A stretch of 64,000 bases of DNA, from contig OY754964.1 of assembly GCA_963576475.1 (NCBI GenBank), forward strand, positions 49,437,473-49,501,472, read 5' to 3'. The stretch is from Molanna angustata (taxonomy: Eukaryota > Arthropoda > Insecta > Trichoptera > Molannidae). The notes under the pieces were generated by a model. That model ran no database searches and was not told the DNA's origin. It saw nothing but the letters and a program-made list of their open reading frames with translations. The position numbers and the translations under genes were made by a program. Below are positions 46,691 through 58,659 of this stretch, one piece after another (the stretch's first letter is position 1; each line of letters opens with the position of its first letter).

Positions 46691-47767
46691 TAAGTACTAA
46701 GTACCTATCATCTCTACTGATAGGAACGTAAGAATTTATACCTAATTATAATATTATATTCTAGATGGAATGGTATGGAATTTCATAAAAGTCTGTTTAT
46801 TTTGATGTTGGTGGGAGGAATTGGGGAGGAAGTATAATATGAAAATGAGAAGGAGTTGAAAGGAGATTATGTTATCTGTTGAGAGTATGAGATGGTATTC
46901 AATACTTGTTTAATCGTTTGTATTATACAGTTGAATTAAAAATATCAATATGATTAAAGTTTGAGTTGAAGGAGTTTGTTGATCTGCAAATGAAAGAGTG
47001 CTTTTTAGAGTTAGTATTGCATCGAGGAAGATAAAAGGTATTGGATTGTCTGTTGTTGCAAGTTGGAGTGTGAAATGTAAGACGTCGAAGTCTGTCCTGA
47101 AGAGGGAGCGGTCAGCTCTGAAAACTAGTTAGACTATAAGTTACTCAAAGTGGTTAAAACAAAATTAATTTGTACTAAAAGTTTTTTATTAGAAACCTAT
47201 ATTATTGTTCACTAATATTTTGAATAAAAGAACTGCATCCGCTATATTTCTTCGGCGTGTCAATGGTTGTAAATTAAAGAACTCACGAGTCTTCATAATT
47301 AATATCTTTCAACATCCCTACCCGTAGAACTAGACACACTCCTCTTTTCCACCTAACCACTCAGCACACTAACTATGTATGCTCAACCTGCAACAATCTA
47401 CAGAATATGTAACACATACAATAGGCATTTCCAAGAGATCGACATATTCTTACTAAGCGCCCCCACATTTAAAAAATATATCAGACTTAAAATTTCATCC
47501 TAATAATCAAAATCAACACTTAATACACTGCACACATTTATATATATACAATTTCACACATCATTCACACAATATCGCACCATAATATGTTATCTTAATA
47601 TACTACAATAACTCCAGTGACAACCTGTAATTGGCTTTAATATTACTTACTCAAATCATTTTTATTTTATATAATTTACTATACGCTGTATATTGTCCTC
47701 TAAATAAATTAATTAATTTATTAATATAATTCCACAAGTATATAAATAAATTAATTTATTCCACACA
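46691..47767. other. AT-rich sequence
   Basis: No gene or repeat recognised. Confidence 0.35.
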
Positions 47768-47910
47768 TAGCTCTGCACCAGGTACCAGATGGACAGCGTC
47801 AACCAGGAAGACCCCCGAAACGATGGAGAGACAGCTGGAACTCAGCATCTCAGGAGGACCATCCTGTACCAACAGACCCTCGGTCTACACCAAGATGAAG
47901 AAGAAGAAGA
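47768..47910 (+). pseudogene. LINE ORF2 C-terminal tip with (GAA)n end
   Basis: A + strand reads GQRQPGRPPKRWRDSWNSAS, then PRSTPR and stop, followed by AAGAAGAAGAAGAATT. GRPPKRW-x-D is the usual ORF2 end in an insect LINE group. Confidence 0.6.
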
Positions 47911-48921
47911 ATTAATATAAGATAAAAAAAACGAAAGTTTTGGTACCAAGAAACTGTTTTAGGCTCTTTCAATTATGTTTATATAAGCAGCATAAATTAT
48001 ACTGTGTATAACTAATTAAAATATATTTCAAAAATAAATTGAATTATAAGTTTTTTACTTTGTTTAAAAACTCAGAGCTTTATAAAAAAATGTAACAAAT
48101 TAAATCGTTATTGTTTGAACAATGGATATCATTAGTAAGTCAAGTAAATAAAATAATGTATGGCGCAATAAAACCATATTATTAATAAACAATAATTAGT
48201 TATATCAAGGTCCCTTCAATGTGTTTGGTTAATATAAATATATGTAAATTAGGTATGTAGGTATTTATTATTTCTATATCGGGAACTAATGGACGATGAT
48301 AATGAGAAAATTCAATTAATAAAATGTTTTTCTCAGATTAATATTTCAGCAAGTATAATTATTGCATTGTTTATGACCTTAAATATAATATTATATCTTT
48401 GTGTCACTCACGGGTGCATGGTCTAGACAGCGAAAATGATAAAAAATGAATAATTACCAAGATACATATGTGTGCATTTATATAGATATTTAATTTGCCG
48501 AAACAATCGTTGTTCTTAATTAATTCGACTGTATCTAAATGGTACATTATTGACAATTCTTGATATTACCACATAAATTTAATTACAAAAAATTAAAACA
48601 ATTAGTTCAAGTTTTATTCGTAATTTAGTGAGGTTATCGACGCGTTTCTGCTACCAAAAAGTCATTCTCAGAATTATTCTTAATCGGAACGCAGCCATAA
48701 TCGAACTCTGAATAAATATTGATTGAAAAATCATTTTTCTCAGTGGCTGATAAATAAATTGCCAATATTTCTAAATCGAAATGATTTGAATATCCGAGAT
48801 AAATTGAACCAACTGTTTTTACTATTTATTAACGGAGCGGTATGATTTCACAAATATTTTCAATGATCTTTTTCAATTTTTTCAATGATATTCGCAATGA
48901 TCTTTTCTTCGATTTTTTTTT
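47911..48921. other. AT-rich unique sequence
   Basis: No gene or repeat recognised. Confidence 0.35.
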
Positions 48922-49103
48922 TTTTAATAAAAAATGAATATGTCCTTGTCAAACAAGTACATATACATCTTCCTACGTTCCCTAAAATAAGCAAATAAAA
49001 GCTTGTGCTATAGGTGAACGAAATCGGTCGAGGCAGGATTCGAACTCGCGATCACTGGATTACTAGCCCAGCGCGCTAACCGCTCTGCCATCGACCCATC
49101 TAT
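48922..49103 (-). mobile_element. tRNA-derived SINE family 3, copy 3
   Basis: Minus-strand full copy with GATGGGTCGATGGCAGAGCG head, CGCGAGTTCGAATCCTGCC B box and the CCTTGTCAAACAAGTACATA tail complement. Confidence 0.87.
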
Positions 49104-49384
49104 ATTTTCTAAGATTAAATTGAAAATGTTTTATTAATAATAATTATAATTATACCTAGCAACATTACAATATTGTATTTGATTTTTATTTTATTTGTTG
49201 GTAAATTCACATAACATTGTTCACATAATATTTATCCCTAAACACCTGATCTCGATTTCGTCTTCTTGTTCTTTCCCGATCCTTTTTTGCTATGATGTTT
49301 TTTTTATTTATCTTGGTGTTATGTAAGTATATTTTCTTTGTTCTTTTGTATATTTTTTTTTGTTGATGTACATGTATAATTCTG

Positions 49385-49462
49385 TCACTCAATGGCAATA
49401 AGCCGGCCAGTGTGCATTATATTTGTTTATATTATGTACAAAAAGTTAAATAAATAAATAAT
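49385..49462 (+). mobile_element. LINE 3' end fragment
   Basis: GGCAATAAGCCGGCCAGTGT, then TTATGTACAAAAAGTTAAAT and AAATAA repeats; matches the 43.7-kb LINE 3' terminus. Confidence 0.65.
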
Positions 49463-49482
49463 CTTAAAATATACCTAAATAT

Positions 49483-49548
49483 ATTTGCTTATTTTAGGGA
49501 ACGTAGGAAGATGTATATGTACTTGTTTAACAAGGACATATTCATTAA
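49483..49548 (+). mobile_element. SINE family 3, 3' fragment
   Basis: TTGCTTATTTTAGGGAACGT through CAAGGACATATTCATT matches the 3' third of family 3; then an A-rich tail. Confidence 0.75.
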
Positions 49549-49999
49549 AAAAAAAAACAAAAAAAAACAAAAAAAAATTCCAATTACGTATTTACACGTG
49601 AAATAATACAAATTTAATGCTCGGTTCAAAAAGTATTAACAAATTAATTATACTATATTGATAGAGGAAGTAACAATAACAATAAAGTAAGCGAGATATA
49701 ATAATATATTTTAACCGAAGTAATTTGTAGGCACATCTTCAGTCAATATTCCATATTCACTGTTTTCAAAATTCCAAAACACCGAATATGATACTGAAAA
49801 TGTAAATCAAAACAATATATAGTTAGGTATGATTGACAATATTCAATATGATAGATAATAATTTGTATTAATCTCGACTAAATCAACAACCATATTTTCA
49901 ATATTCGAATCAAGGCACGAAGTATTCTATTTGTATAAATTGCTAACAAATATAAAAAAATCACACATCATACGCTTTATTCACATAATATAATCATTG

Positions 50000-50412
50000 T
50001 GGTATTATGATTTAGGGCTCGCCAAGCGAAAGAATGCCGGTGACTGCAACTGTGCACAAACCAATTTTAGCACAGATATATCATCATCGAAAGTCTCAAT
50101 CCTGCGGATTGGTTTGCAGGAGAAATCTACATCTCGCTTTCCACTTCTCTCTATCTTCTGCAGCCCTCTTCAGCTCAACATATGTGGCGCAGTTCATGTC
50201 CTCGCACACCTGGGCCAAATACTCCCGTCGGGGGCGCCCCCTGTGGTTTGTCCCCTAAGTCATTCCCTCAATTAGGTCATGTAGGAGACCCTCGTGGCGC
50301 AAGATGTGACCAATCCAGCGAGCACGTCTCTCGGAGATGGTTTTGAGCAGGTGCCTCCCTTCTTCAACTCTGTTGAGAACATCGGCATTCGTGATGTGGT
50401 CCCTCTTCTATA
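50000..50412 (-). pseudogene. RTE-like LINE, third family, C-terminal fragment
   Basis: The minus strand encodes RDHITNADVLNRVEEGRHL, RARWIGHILRHEGLLHDL, GRPRREYLAQVCEDMNC and AEDREKWKARCRF. The GHILRH and GRPRxEY-x-x-Q blocks are typical of LINE ORF2 C-termini common in insect genomes. One frameshift near 50265. The end (GCTCGCCAAGCGAAAGAATG complement) is shared with 20665-20750. Confidence 0.75.
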
Positions 50413-51274
50413 ACACCACAGAGATATAGGTATTCTAATTTGAGTCAACCAATAGTCAATTGACGCCTGACGTTGTGTAGCGCATCGCGTGTCGCTTTTG
50501 CTCTTATCGTTGTAATCGTGCTGTATAAGACTGTCACCTGTTCTTTCACTAATCGAGCTCTACCTGGTCGTCATTATTTTATTCTACTTACGAGGTAAAG
50601 TACTAATCATTATTAAGGATTCATTTTATCATAAACAGACAAATAATCTGCTCTTATTGTTAGTAGGTACTCACTTATATGTACGATATAATCGCCCTTT
50701 GATTGTGTCACGTAGGCCGATATTTCCATTGCACTCAGTTGTATGAATGGATAACCATTCAGTTTAAATAATAAAACACGGGTATAAATGACTCTGACCT
50801 TTAACCTCTGACTGCATTGTCAAATAATTCAAGGTTGAATATAATAATTTTATAGAGTATGTAGGTACCTACCTTATAAACTTTATAGTACATATACAAT
50901 AATATATTAATTCATGACCTATCCTCACTACATCACCATTGTGCTCTTAACAATCTATGCTGCTGAATTTCTCGACCATATAGATGCCAAATAGGTTGCC
51001 AAATTCTAATCTTCCGCCTGTCTGATTCTTCATTTATTTTATTTTGTAAACATAAAGTCTTAATAACAAACTATGTGTGAATAATATAACAGTCCATCAG
51101 AGGACCAATAAATTTTACAGAAATAATCAATTTTATGCCAATTTTAATATCAGTTTTATAGGGAAAGGAATTGAAAGGATATTAGGAATCGGACGAAAAT
51201 AAGAAACACTATATTTCGGTTTCATTACAGTACAATTTATTATTTCACAATTTATTATTATTACAATTTATTTG
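50413..51274. other. AT-rich unique sequence
   Basis: No gene recognised. Confidence 0.35.
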
Positions 51275-51440
51275 GTTCACCACCCATTCTGAATGTAGTG
51301 CCTTTTTTGGTGAAACGAGACTGGTGTGTGGGTATACATAGATGTGTTGTTCTCCCTTTTATAAGGCAATGCACACCCGCACACCTTTCGCTGGTTACCC
51401 CACACTGTGGGATATGCCGTGATGGTATGAATGAATGAAC
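51275..51440 (+). mobile_element. Short interspersed repeat G, copy 2
   Basis: CACCCATTCTGAATGTAGTG, GACTGGTGTGTGGGTATACA, TTCGCTGGTTACCCCACACT, then GGATATGCCGTGATGGTATG(AATG)n. The last 25 bases resemble the RTE-like LINE 3' end (GGCGTGATGGTATG). Confidence 0.75.
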
Positions 51441-51498
51441 AACTTATTATAAATAATAATAATAAACGTTTGATCTCACCCTGCGTAAGTATTTTTCA

Positions 51499-51552
51499 TC
51501 TGTTGGGGATCGAACCATGGACGCCCTCATAGAAGCCAAACTGCTTACCAAA
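51499..51552 (-). mobile_element. SINE family 2 head fragment, degraded
   Basis: Minus-strand TGGTAAGCAGTTTGGCTTCT through GGTTCGATCCCCAACAG matches the tRNA-like head of family 2; the body is missing. Confidence 0.6.
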
Positions 51553-51994
51553 AATACAAAAGTCTATCAATGACATATTTATTTATTTATTTCTATCCAA
51601 AACAGAGAAGATGTAAGATACAAAGTAATTGTAGGTAATATAAGTATGTACCTACATTGTACATAGAAATTAAGACATAAAAAGGAAATATAAGTTATTT
51701 CATTTCTAATAAAAAACATTTTATTATTTCACGAGTGCTTAAATAGTTGAAGCTATCTCTTTTTATTTGTGTCTTTTGTTACTAGCCCCCTCACTAGGCA
51801 TAGCCTATGCTAAAGTGAGCTAGTGAGCATGTTATTGTCTATTATGCTGTTTATTCGTTTGTACATTTAAATATAAGTAGGTACATACATATACATACAT
51901 ACGCATTTATACATATTCGTCTTCTTTTTCTTCGTTCCTTTTTTGTTTCTATTAACCGATATTAGTACATTTAAAATTTTATTATATATGGTAG

Positions 51995-52352
51995 CGAGAC
52001 CTGGGCCATACCACGAAGACAAGTTCAGTCAGGACAAACAGCAGAGATGGATGTGCGGCGTCGCAATGAGAGATGAAATAATGAATATTTAAGAGGTAGC
52101 CTGGGCGTACGCGATGCCTCCGATAAGCTGATGGAAAATAGACTGTCATATCCTAAGAAAACTGTCAAAATATGTACATATTATGTTCCATTGCAAAAGA
52201 CTTAAAGAGTTTCCCAAAATAACGATGGAAGGGCATGGTGGCGGAGGTTATCGGTAATGCCTCTGAGGACGATGCTCAAGATAGAGCGCAATTAGGAGAG
52301 CTGACCCCAGTACCACGTGGGATAAAAGCCAAGGAGAAGAGAGAGACTAGAG
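51995..52352 (+). pseudogene. RTE-like LINE, second family, decayed C-terminal fragment
   Basis: A + strand remnant: GSETWA-type start at 51995, LRGSLGVRDASDKLMENRLS near 52095-52150, and RRADPSTTWDK near 52300. It shares the RGSLGV and RRADP blocks with 16500-16965. Multiple frameshifts. Confidence 0.65.
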
Positions 52353-53274
52353 TCTATCATTTTTACTTCCCTATCAAATAAATAACTTAATTTGATACCC
52401 AAGTATATTACTTGCGTTATGTATCTGATAAACTATAGTAAAACAAATCTTGTTTCATTTACATTTTACATATTATACCTATGTTATTGGTGATGGTATT
52501 GTATAAATAAAATAATGTTTTATCGTAGAATAATATTTTTATTATCATCACAGTATATAAGTTACATTTTCGTGTATAAAAGTAATATTAGTATTTTTTT
52601 ATGTTTTTCAATGCTCAAAGTTTCATTAATATCATACGAGTAATAAATATTTTTAAATACATGAAGTAGGCATGTTACATTGCACATTAATCTTAATAAA
52701 TAAATGCTATGTATAATATGTTTAGGTAGAATTACAGTAGGTACAAACAAAGTAATATCACTTTCACATAAAATCTGAAAGTCAAGGTGGGTTTTGTTTT
52801 ATTATAATGTTGTTTTAGGTTAGGTTTGGTTAGATGTGGTTTGGCAATAATTTGTCAATAGTTTTAAAATAGTAAATTTTAATGACTTACATAGCGCTAC
52901 TTTAGTGAATATCTCACTTCAAGAACAATGGCTCAGTAATGCCAAAACGTCACATTAATTGTTATTTTTAATAATGCTATATTGGTTTTTCACCTAATTT
53001 TGCTAAAAAATATTATACCAACTTGAAGAAAAACATTTCATAGGAATTAACAGGTACTGAGTATTTAACACTTTCAACAAACATTCGGTTAAAAAAAATA
53101 ACACAAATAAATAAATAAACAAGGATTATTAAAATAAGCAATGAAATAAATTATAAGATTTGATGAGCAATTTAAATTATTATTATTCGTTAGGAACAAG
53201 GCAATAAACGGCAATAAGAATATTAATGGAAAAACATCGTACCAATCGCAAAAATCTTCTTCTTCTTCTCTTCA
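52353..53274. other. AT-rich sequence
   Basis: Weak repeat K similarity near 52878-52932 and a TTAGGTTAGGTTTGGTTAG stretch near 52814. No gene recognised. Confidence 0.35.
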
Positions 53275-53445
53275 TTGACCTGGAAAAAGGTCTGGTCTGA
53301 CAAACATTAACAGTATTTCGCAGTCTCCTTCCCCACTCCATAGGGTAAAATTTAGAAATATATGGTTCTATTCCTTACCGAAGCGGCTGCTCGTCGGACA
53401 AAACAAGAACTACCATCATGCATATTTCATTTCTGATCTGGAGAC
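53275..53445 (-). repeat. Interspersed repeat E, copy 4
   Basis: Minus strand. TTTCGCAGTCTCCTTCCCCA, then GAAGCGGCTGCTCGTCGGAC and ATCATGCATATTTCAT match 62205-62315 in reverse. Confidence 0.6.
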
Positions 53446-53479
53446 AGCAAGAGCACAAGGAATATCTAAAGAATACAAA

Positions 53480-53840
53480 ACTGATACAACATATGTATGT
53501 AGTACAATATCACCACCCGAGTTAAAAGCTCGGCAGGTCTTAGCGAAATTTGGAGTTCACCAAGGGTCTGCTCTTTGTCCTTTCCTTTTCCATCTGGTTG
53601 AAAAGGAAAGGACAAAGGTTCCTGGTTGTGGACTATCTTACAAGAAAAGCACAGCAATCGCTGCCGTCATGTATCCTGTATGCAGATGATGTGCTCATAT
53701 TTTCGAATTCGGCCATCCTATTGCAAGAGAACTTTGATAGTTGGAGAGAAGAGTTCAAAAAAATAATGGTCTGGATAAAACAGAAAAATACATTTCTTAA
53801 AAAAGTATTGTGTAACCGTATTGCAGCTTTAATCATATAG
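53480..53840 (+). pseudogene. LINE reverse-transcriptase palm fragment
   Basis: FGVHQGSALCPFLFHLV near 53548-53600 and CILYADDVLIFSNSA near 53668-53712 are the G-V-x-Q-G-S-x-L-S-P block and the YADD catalytic box of an RTE-like LINE, followed by LLQENFDSWREEF. The two blocks are in different frames, and the stretch normally separating them is much shortened and contains an 18-bp inverted repeat. Confidence 0.75.
53573..53617. repeat. 18-bp perfect inverted repeat in LINE palm fragment
   Basis: CTTTGTCCTTTCCTTTTC at 53573-53590 and GAAAAGGAAAGGACAAAG at 53600-53617 with a 9-base spacer. The right arm replaces the expected reverse-transcriptase sequence, so it looks like a copy of the left arm made in inverted orientation. 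Confidence 0.85.
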
Positions 53841-54111
53841 GTTTCTTTAAATAGTTACATAAAATGTTAAGTGTTTCTTCAAATAGTTACATGAAATGTT
53901 TAGTGTTTCTTTAAATAGTTACATAAAATGTCTTTGTGATACCATTTCAAATACATAAATTCTCTTTGTTGACTCCATTCTATATTGTCGTTCACAGCAA
54001 CCACATATATTTCCTTTACACCAGCCATGACTTAAGCAGTATATAATTACATTAGTTTCGGCAGCGCACTCCACTAACTCCCGTTTATTTTACAAACGAA
54101 TAGTACCTACT

Positions 54112-54225
54112 TATTTATTTATTTATTTTTCGTTTTGTACATTACATAAGCGAATTTAATGTGCACTGGCGGCTTATTACCATGAGGAAATTTCTTTCAT
54201 CCAACCAGAAACGGGAGAGCCTTTC
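54112..54225 (-). mobile_element. LINE 3' end fragment
   Basis: Minus strand. (TTTA)n, TTTGTACATTACATAAG, then GGCGGCTTATTACCATGAGG + AAATTTCTTTCATCCAACC. Same family as 43.7 kb. Confidence 0.65.
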
Positions 54226-54589
54226 CGAAATTATAGAAATGTGTACCTATGTATATCTTTTTACATTTTTATTTTAACCATAATATTAACATATTAAGTT
54301 GGGAACCACTGACTACCTATAATAGAACCGCCAATAAATTCAATAATTTTATAGGTAGGTAATTATTATTTTTAATGAACTTAAATTATGTTTTTACGTA
54401 TCGATAATCTACTACACAATTGAAAAAATTATCAAAAAAAGCAATAAATTATTTTCATTTTAAAAAAAAATATAGAATATTTGTTAAGATAATAGTGATT
54501 TTAAGAATATTGCATATTTTCTACAGACAAACTTTGATTTCGAATATTTCTTTAGTTGCACTTCAGGGCTTACAACTTATCATCGGCTG

Positions 54590-54685
54590 GTTAATGTGAT
54601 GACTTTATGCGCTTGCGCAACGTTCACAATTGTGCCTTCTTATTGAGCTCCCTGTCAATCCAATTTTTGAAATTTCAATATATTT
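54590..54685. mobile_element. TIR element family H, internal fragment
   Basis: TTATGCGCTTGCGCAACGTT + CACAATTGTGCCTT and TTGAGCTCCCTGTCAATCCA are the reverse complement of 37460-37525. Only the core is present. Confidence 0.6.
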
Positions 54686-55187
54686 TTTTTAAATAAAAAC
54701 TTTGATTAATTGCCATAAAATTTTGATTTATTTTAATAATGGAATTTCTTCAAGTAATTTCAATTTTATAATAATGTATAATCAAAATAATTTATAATTC
54801 TCAATAAGCGTTTTCTCCTAACATTTTTTTTCTTTTCAAAAGCTCGATGTCTACTCCTAAAAGGTATATAGATTAGGTACTCTAAAATTATATAATTATT
54901 TCCTCAAACAAATGTTTAGTAATTTAAGCAACATAACAAATTTACTGAACAAAAATATATAAAGAAGAATTGACTTATTTTTAAATTGAAGCACAAATAA
55001 CTAACCTCTGACTTATAGCCGTGAGGCTAAGCAAATTTAATTGTTTAAATTTTATTATGATTAATATGAACTTTAAAATTAATTAGAATTAAGGGATTTC
55101 CCAGTGTGAGACGATGAATGGACATACATAGATACAAAAGATTGTCAAAATAAATAAACTCCCATTTTCTATACAAACTTCATCTAT

Positions 55188-55545
55188 TATAATGCGTTCA
55201 CTCTTTTCGTGTTTTTGTGTTGGTATGCCTGCATAGTTGACATTCTGACGAATTCAGTTCTATGGAGTTGCTAACATTTTAAATATTTCGCCCTCTGTAG
55301 ATTTAGGAAGAATTTGCTTTTTTTAAATATAATATTAAATACACATTTTATTGTTTTTGGGGTATGTCAAAAAACAACTTTTATTATTCTTTCTTTGTGA
55401 CGAATGCAAAAAAATATTTATCTAACTTAGCGTAGGATCTATATGTTGTCATATCTGGCAATGTTTAGTTTCTTACATCTGACAACACTAAAATATTTCA
55501 CCAACACAAAAATAAGAAAGGAATTCTTAAAGTGAACGCATTATA
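55188..55545. mobile_element. MITE with TATAATGCGTTCACTTT-type ends
   Basis: Left TATAATGCGTTCACTCTTTT and right (reverse complement) TATAATGCGTTCACTTT. A further inner pair (TTTTGTGTTGGT / ACCAACACAAAA) extends the terminal repeats to about 35 bp with gaps. About 358 bp; the ends suggest TA target preference. No coding frame. Confidence 0.75.
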
Positions 55546-57542
55546 GCGAAATATGTGGTCCTAAAGTTTTGGTTTACAGCGATACCATAATTAAGCGGTC
55601 GTAATATGACGTCAAATGTAAGTAGATATCTATTCAATAATGATTTAAAGAAAAAAATGCTCCTATGACAGCAGCAACAAAGCGTCCGATAAAATATGGC
55701 GGTGAACAGTTCGAAAAGATTTTATTTTACGAAGTTGTGGACATAGCGATATGTATATCTCTTTATTAACAACGACATTAGAAAGGGAAAATTTGATTGA
55801 ATTTACCCGATTAATTTGAGAAAACGCACTTACTTTTAAGTTGTAGTCGCTGTAAGTTGTATAAGGAGCATTAATAAAATAAACATTATAGAGAAATCCT
55901 TACTCGATAAAACGAAAAACCCAATCAAGAAATTCAAAATATAATCGATAAGTATCAAAAAGACAATATGATTAAACTTTAACGCTGTCTCAATAGAAAA
56001 TAGGTAAGTATTATGTAAATTTGAGAAATCTATTTCACTGAGCTATCACTTAACCACTACGACGTAAAATTATGGGCTCAAACTAGACGTCACTGTCCAC
56101 CGTTGCGTGGTAACACAAGATCTTTGGATTGACCTCGATGAGATTCTTATACGACACCATATCTGTATTACAAAATCCACGTTATCAATGAGACTTTGAA
56201 AAGGTTCACGCACGAACAGAATACGAAAAGTTATATTTTTAATTTTATTTGATTCGGGTATTAAAAAAAACCGAAATAATGCAGGAGAATGAATGTTAAA
56301 TGGATGATAATGATTTTAAAATATCATTTCCTGCAATGAATTAGGAAATCTCACGACAAGAAAAATGAATAGGTAATTTTTCCTACTGGTAGTGGGTTCA
56401 TACGGATCCGTAAATCAATTACATTTTTTCAATAATAGACACAAACAGAATTACACCAATTCTAAAAAAAATGGCCATGGCAGACTTTCGAAAATCACAG
56501 AACACGTTCACCCAAGTACTGGGTAGATTGAGGCAGATTATGTTGATAAAAATACGAAAGGTCTGATTTAAGTTAACGATCATTCTACGCATTTCGAGCT
56601 TTGCATTACATGGCAGTGTGGTACATAGTAGGTTATCTTAATATCTATGTATATACTTAGGTATTGTTTTAAATTCAATATATTATAGATTTTTTAAGAA
56701 TATATTTACTATACATAAAAATGACTTAATTATTTATGAATATTTAATTAGACTAGTGAAATCCGTTGATACATATTCGAAACCCATGGGAAAGCCATTG
56801 AATTACTTTACAATCAATACTTATTAGGTATAGTACGTAAGAGGTACATGTTATATTTGTATTTTTATTTATTTACTTTTAATAATTTTATGCATGTAGG
56901 TACTTTGTGCTGTCCTTTGTAAAATTAAATAAAATAAAAATATTCGAAATATCAAAATTTGAGGCATTTTTCGTCATCATCATCGTGAGAGTGAATTTTC
57001 AATAACTCAATATTTTTTTTAATAACATTCATTGTTGTATTGAATTATGTTCTTCGGGATCAAATATTCGGTATGACAATCAATACCTGTTAACAAAAGT
57101 ACCTATATTTATCTTTTCACTTTATTTTATGATAATACCAATAGAAAAATGCAATCGTCATTATATCAATCACTACAATGATATTTTTTAAATAAAACAG
57201 ATTTTAAAATCGAATATTACCACGCGAATATGAAAAATATCCTTCAAACAACAAAAATGATAATTAGTGGTGCACTTTCTCCAATTTGCAGCAAAAAATA
57301 AACTCTTAAGATGTCGTGTATTTCTAAACATCTTCACTATTACATATTATGTACCAAACAAAACGAAACAATTTCACGGTAAAACAAATTAATGTCCCCG
57401 TGTGTAAATTGAGGTTTAAGAAGATGTACAGCAGTATGATCATATAAGTAACTCAACGAGAGCAGTCGATCAAATTAAGACATTCATTGTTCGCGAAGGG
57501 TCGGAATTAGGGTTAGATACTGCCGATAGTTGTGAAGCGCTA
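55546..57542. other. 3' flank of the Torso-ligand gene
   Basis: AT-rich, about 2 kb beyond the stop codon on the minus strand. Presumably includes the 3' UTR nearest 57542. No other gene or repeat recognised. Confidence 0.35.
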
Positions 57543-57674
57543 TCAAGCTGCACACTCGCAGGCAACAGTGATGGGTACTCCCTGGAAGATATAGGCGGCT
57601 CTCAATGCATCTGGAACCAGAGGAGCGTGCCTGTCAAACTTATCGCTGGGCTCTTTCTGCTTCAACACCCATAA
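57543..57674 (-). CDS. PTTH/Trunk-family Torso ligand, terminal coding exon
   Basis: Acceptor TTATTCCAG precedes codon TTA at 57674. The exon encodes 43 residues and stops with TGA at 57545-57543. It begins LWVLKQKE, which continues the strand after the CKKKVYM of the previous exon. It contains VPDALRAAYIFQGVPITV and closes with CEC two residues before the end. The L/I-x-V-L-K-x-x-E strand and the hydrophobic V-x-V-A-C-x-C terminus match the last third of PTTH/Trunk proteins. The protein ends directly after the final CxC with only two alanines, without the short basic tail usual in PTTH; I take this as mild support for Trunk. No polyadenylation signal can be singled out in the AT-rich 3' flank; an AATAAA on this strand near 57120 is one candidate. 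Confidence 0.82.
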   Translation of the reverse strand, partial: LWVLKQKEPSDKFDRHAPLVPDALRAAYIFQGVPITVACECAA

Positions 57675-57699
57675 CTGGAATAATGTCAATAAAAAAAAC

Positions 57700-58250
57700 T
57701 TTATTAATACAAGATTCAAAATAATATCTAACATAGTTACTATACAAAATTTGCAATAACTTGATCGATTCCCCTGATATACTCAAAACTGTATCACTCC
57801 ATGTACCGAATAGACATACCCGCTCACAAAATTTATTCCACATACCAGTATGCCACACTAATTACAGATACTTTTCACCCATGTTTAGAATTCAGCGAGA
57901 TTTTAATACACATTTCAAAAATACAGATATTTTTCATGACACTTTACAACATTACCAAAAACAGATAAAGATGTTCTTAAACTCTAATACACAATCCAAC
58001 CATCCCCTCCTCATTCACTAAAGATCCCTCCTCCTCATCATGAAACATATGTACTCGTTTACTGTATTAGTGCATATCTTTTTTTTATCCATCTTTTTAA
58101 ATTTAATTTTCTTTTTTCTTTTATCTTGTATTTTCTTATGAATTTTTCAACTGTGTAATAAATTACTGTATAATCAATAATTAAAATTGAAGAAAGCACA
58201 TTTGGCTCAACTTTTAAACAATAAATGTAATGTAAAATAAATAAATTATA
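57700..58250 (+). pseudogene. Non-LTR retrotransposon 3' fragment in the last intron
   Basis: A + frame from about 57761 to 58021 contains VPNRHTRSQNLFHIP and TNYRYFSPMFRIQRDFN. This resembles the C-terminal domain of Jockey/CR1-type ORF2 (R-x-R-x-x-x-L-x-x-P, then a YG/F-x-x-S motif and a conserved arginine) and is followed by a stop and AT-rich 3' UTR. It is 5'-truncated and lies only about 90 bp from the terminal exon's acceptor. Confidence 0.55.
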
Positions 58251-58302
58251 TCTGTAGCTTTCTTAGAGAAAATAAATAAATAAATAAATAGTTCAACAAT
58301 AC

Positions 58303-58472
58303 AAAATGAGGTTCAACACCCATTCTGAATTTAGTGCCTTTGTAAGTGATACAAGACTGGTGTGTGATCACGCATGCATCTTTTTTTCCATTTGAAGTTA
58401 TGCACACTCGCTGTCTTGTCGCTGGTTTCTCCAAATTGAGGTACCTATATGCCATGATGCTATGAATGAAAA
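58303..58472 (+). mobile_element. Short interspersed repeat G, copy 3
   Basis: CACCCATTCTGAATTTAGTG, AAGACTGGTGTGTGATCACG, ATATGCCATGATGCTATGAA. More diverged than 51275-51440. In the last intron of the Torso-ligand gene. Confidence 0.65.
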
Positions 58473-58659
58473 CACAGTTAATTTGAGGTCGCTTTTGGCA
58501 CTCCAGAGTCCATTTGATTACATACTTAAAATATCTATAAACAAAACTATCTATGTTTATACAATCGCGGGAGGGATTCTTTAGACAAATTAAAATAAGA
58601 ACAGGATATAATAGCCACGAATAAAAAAAATGTCAAAATTATCTACCTATGTTCAGATT

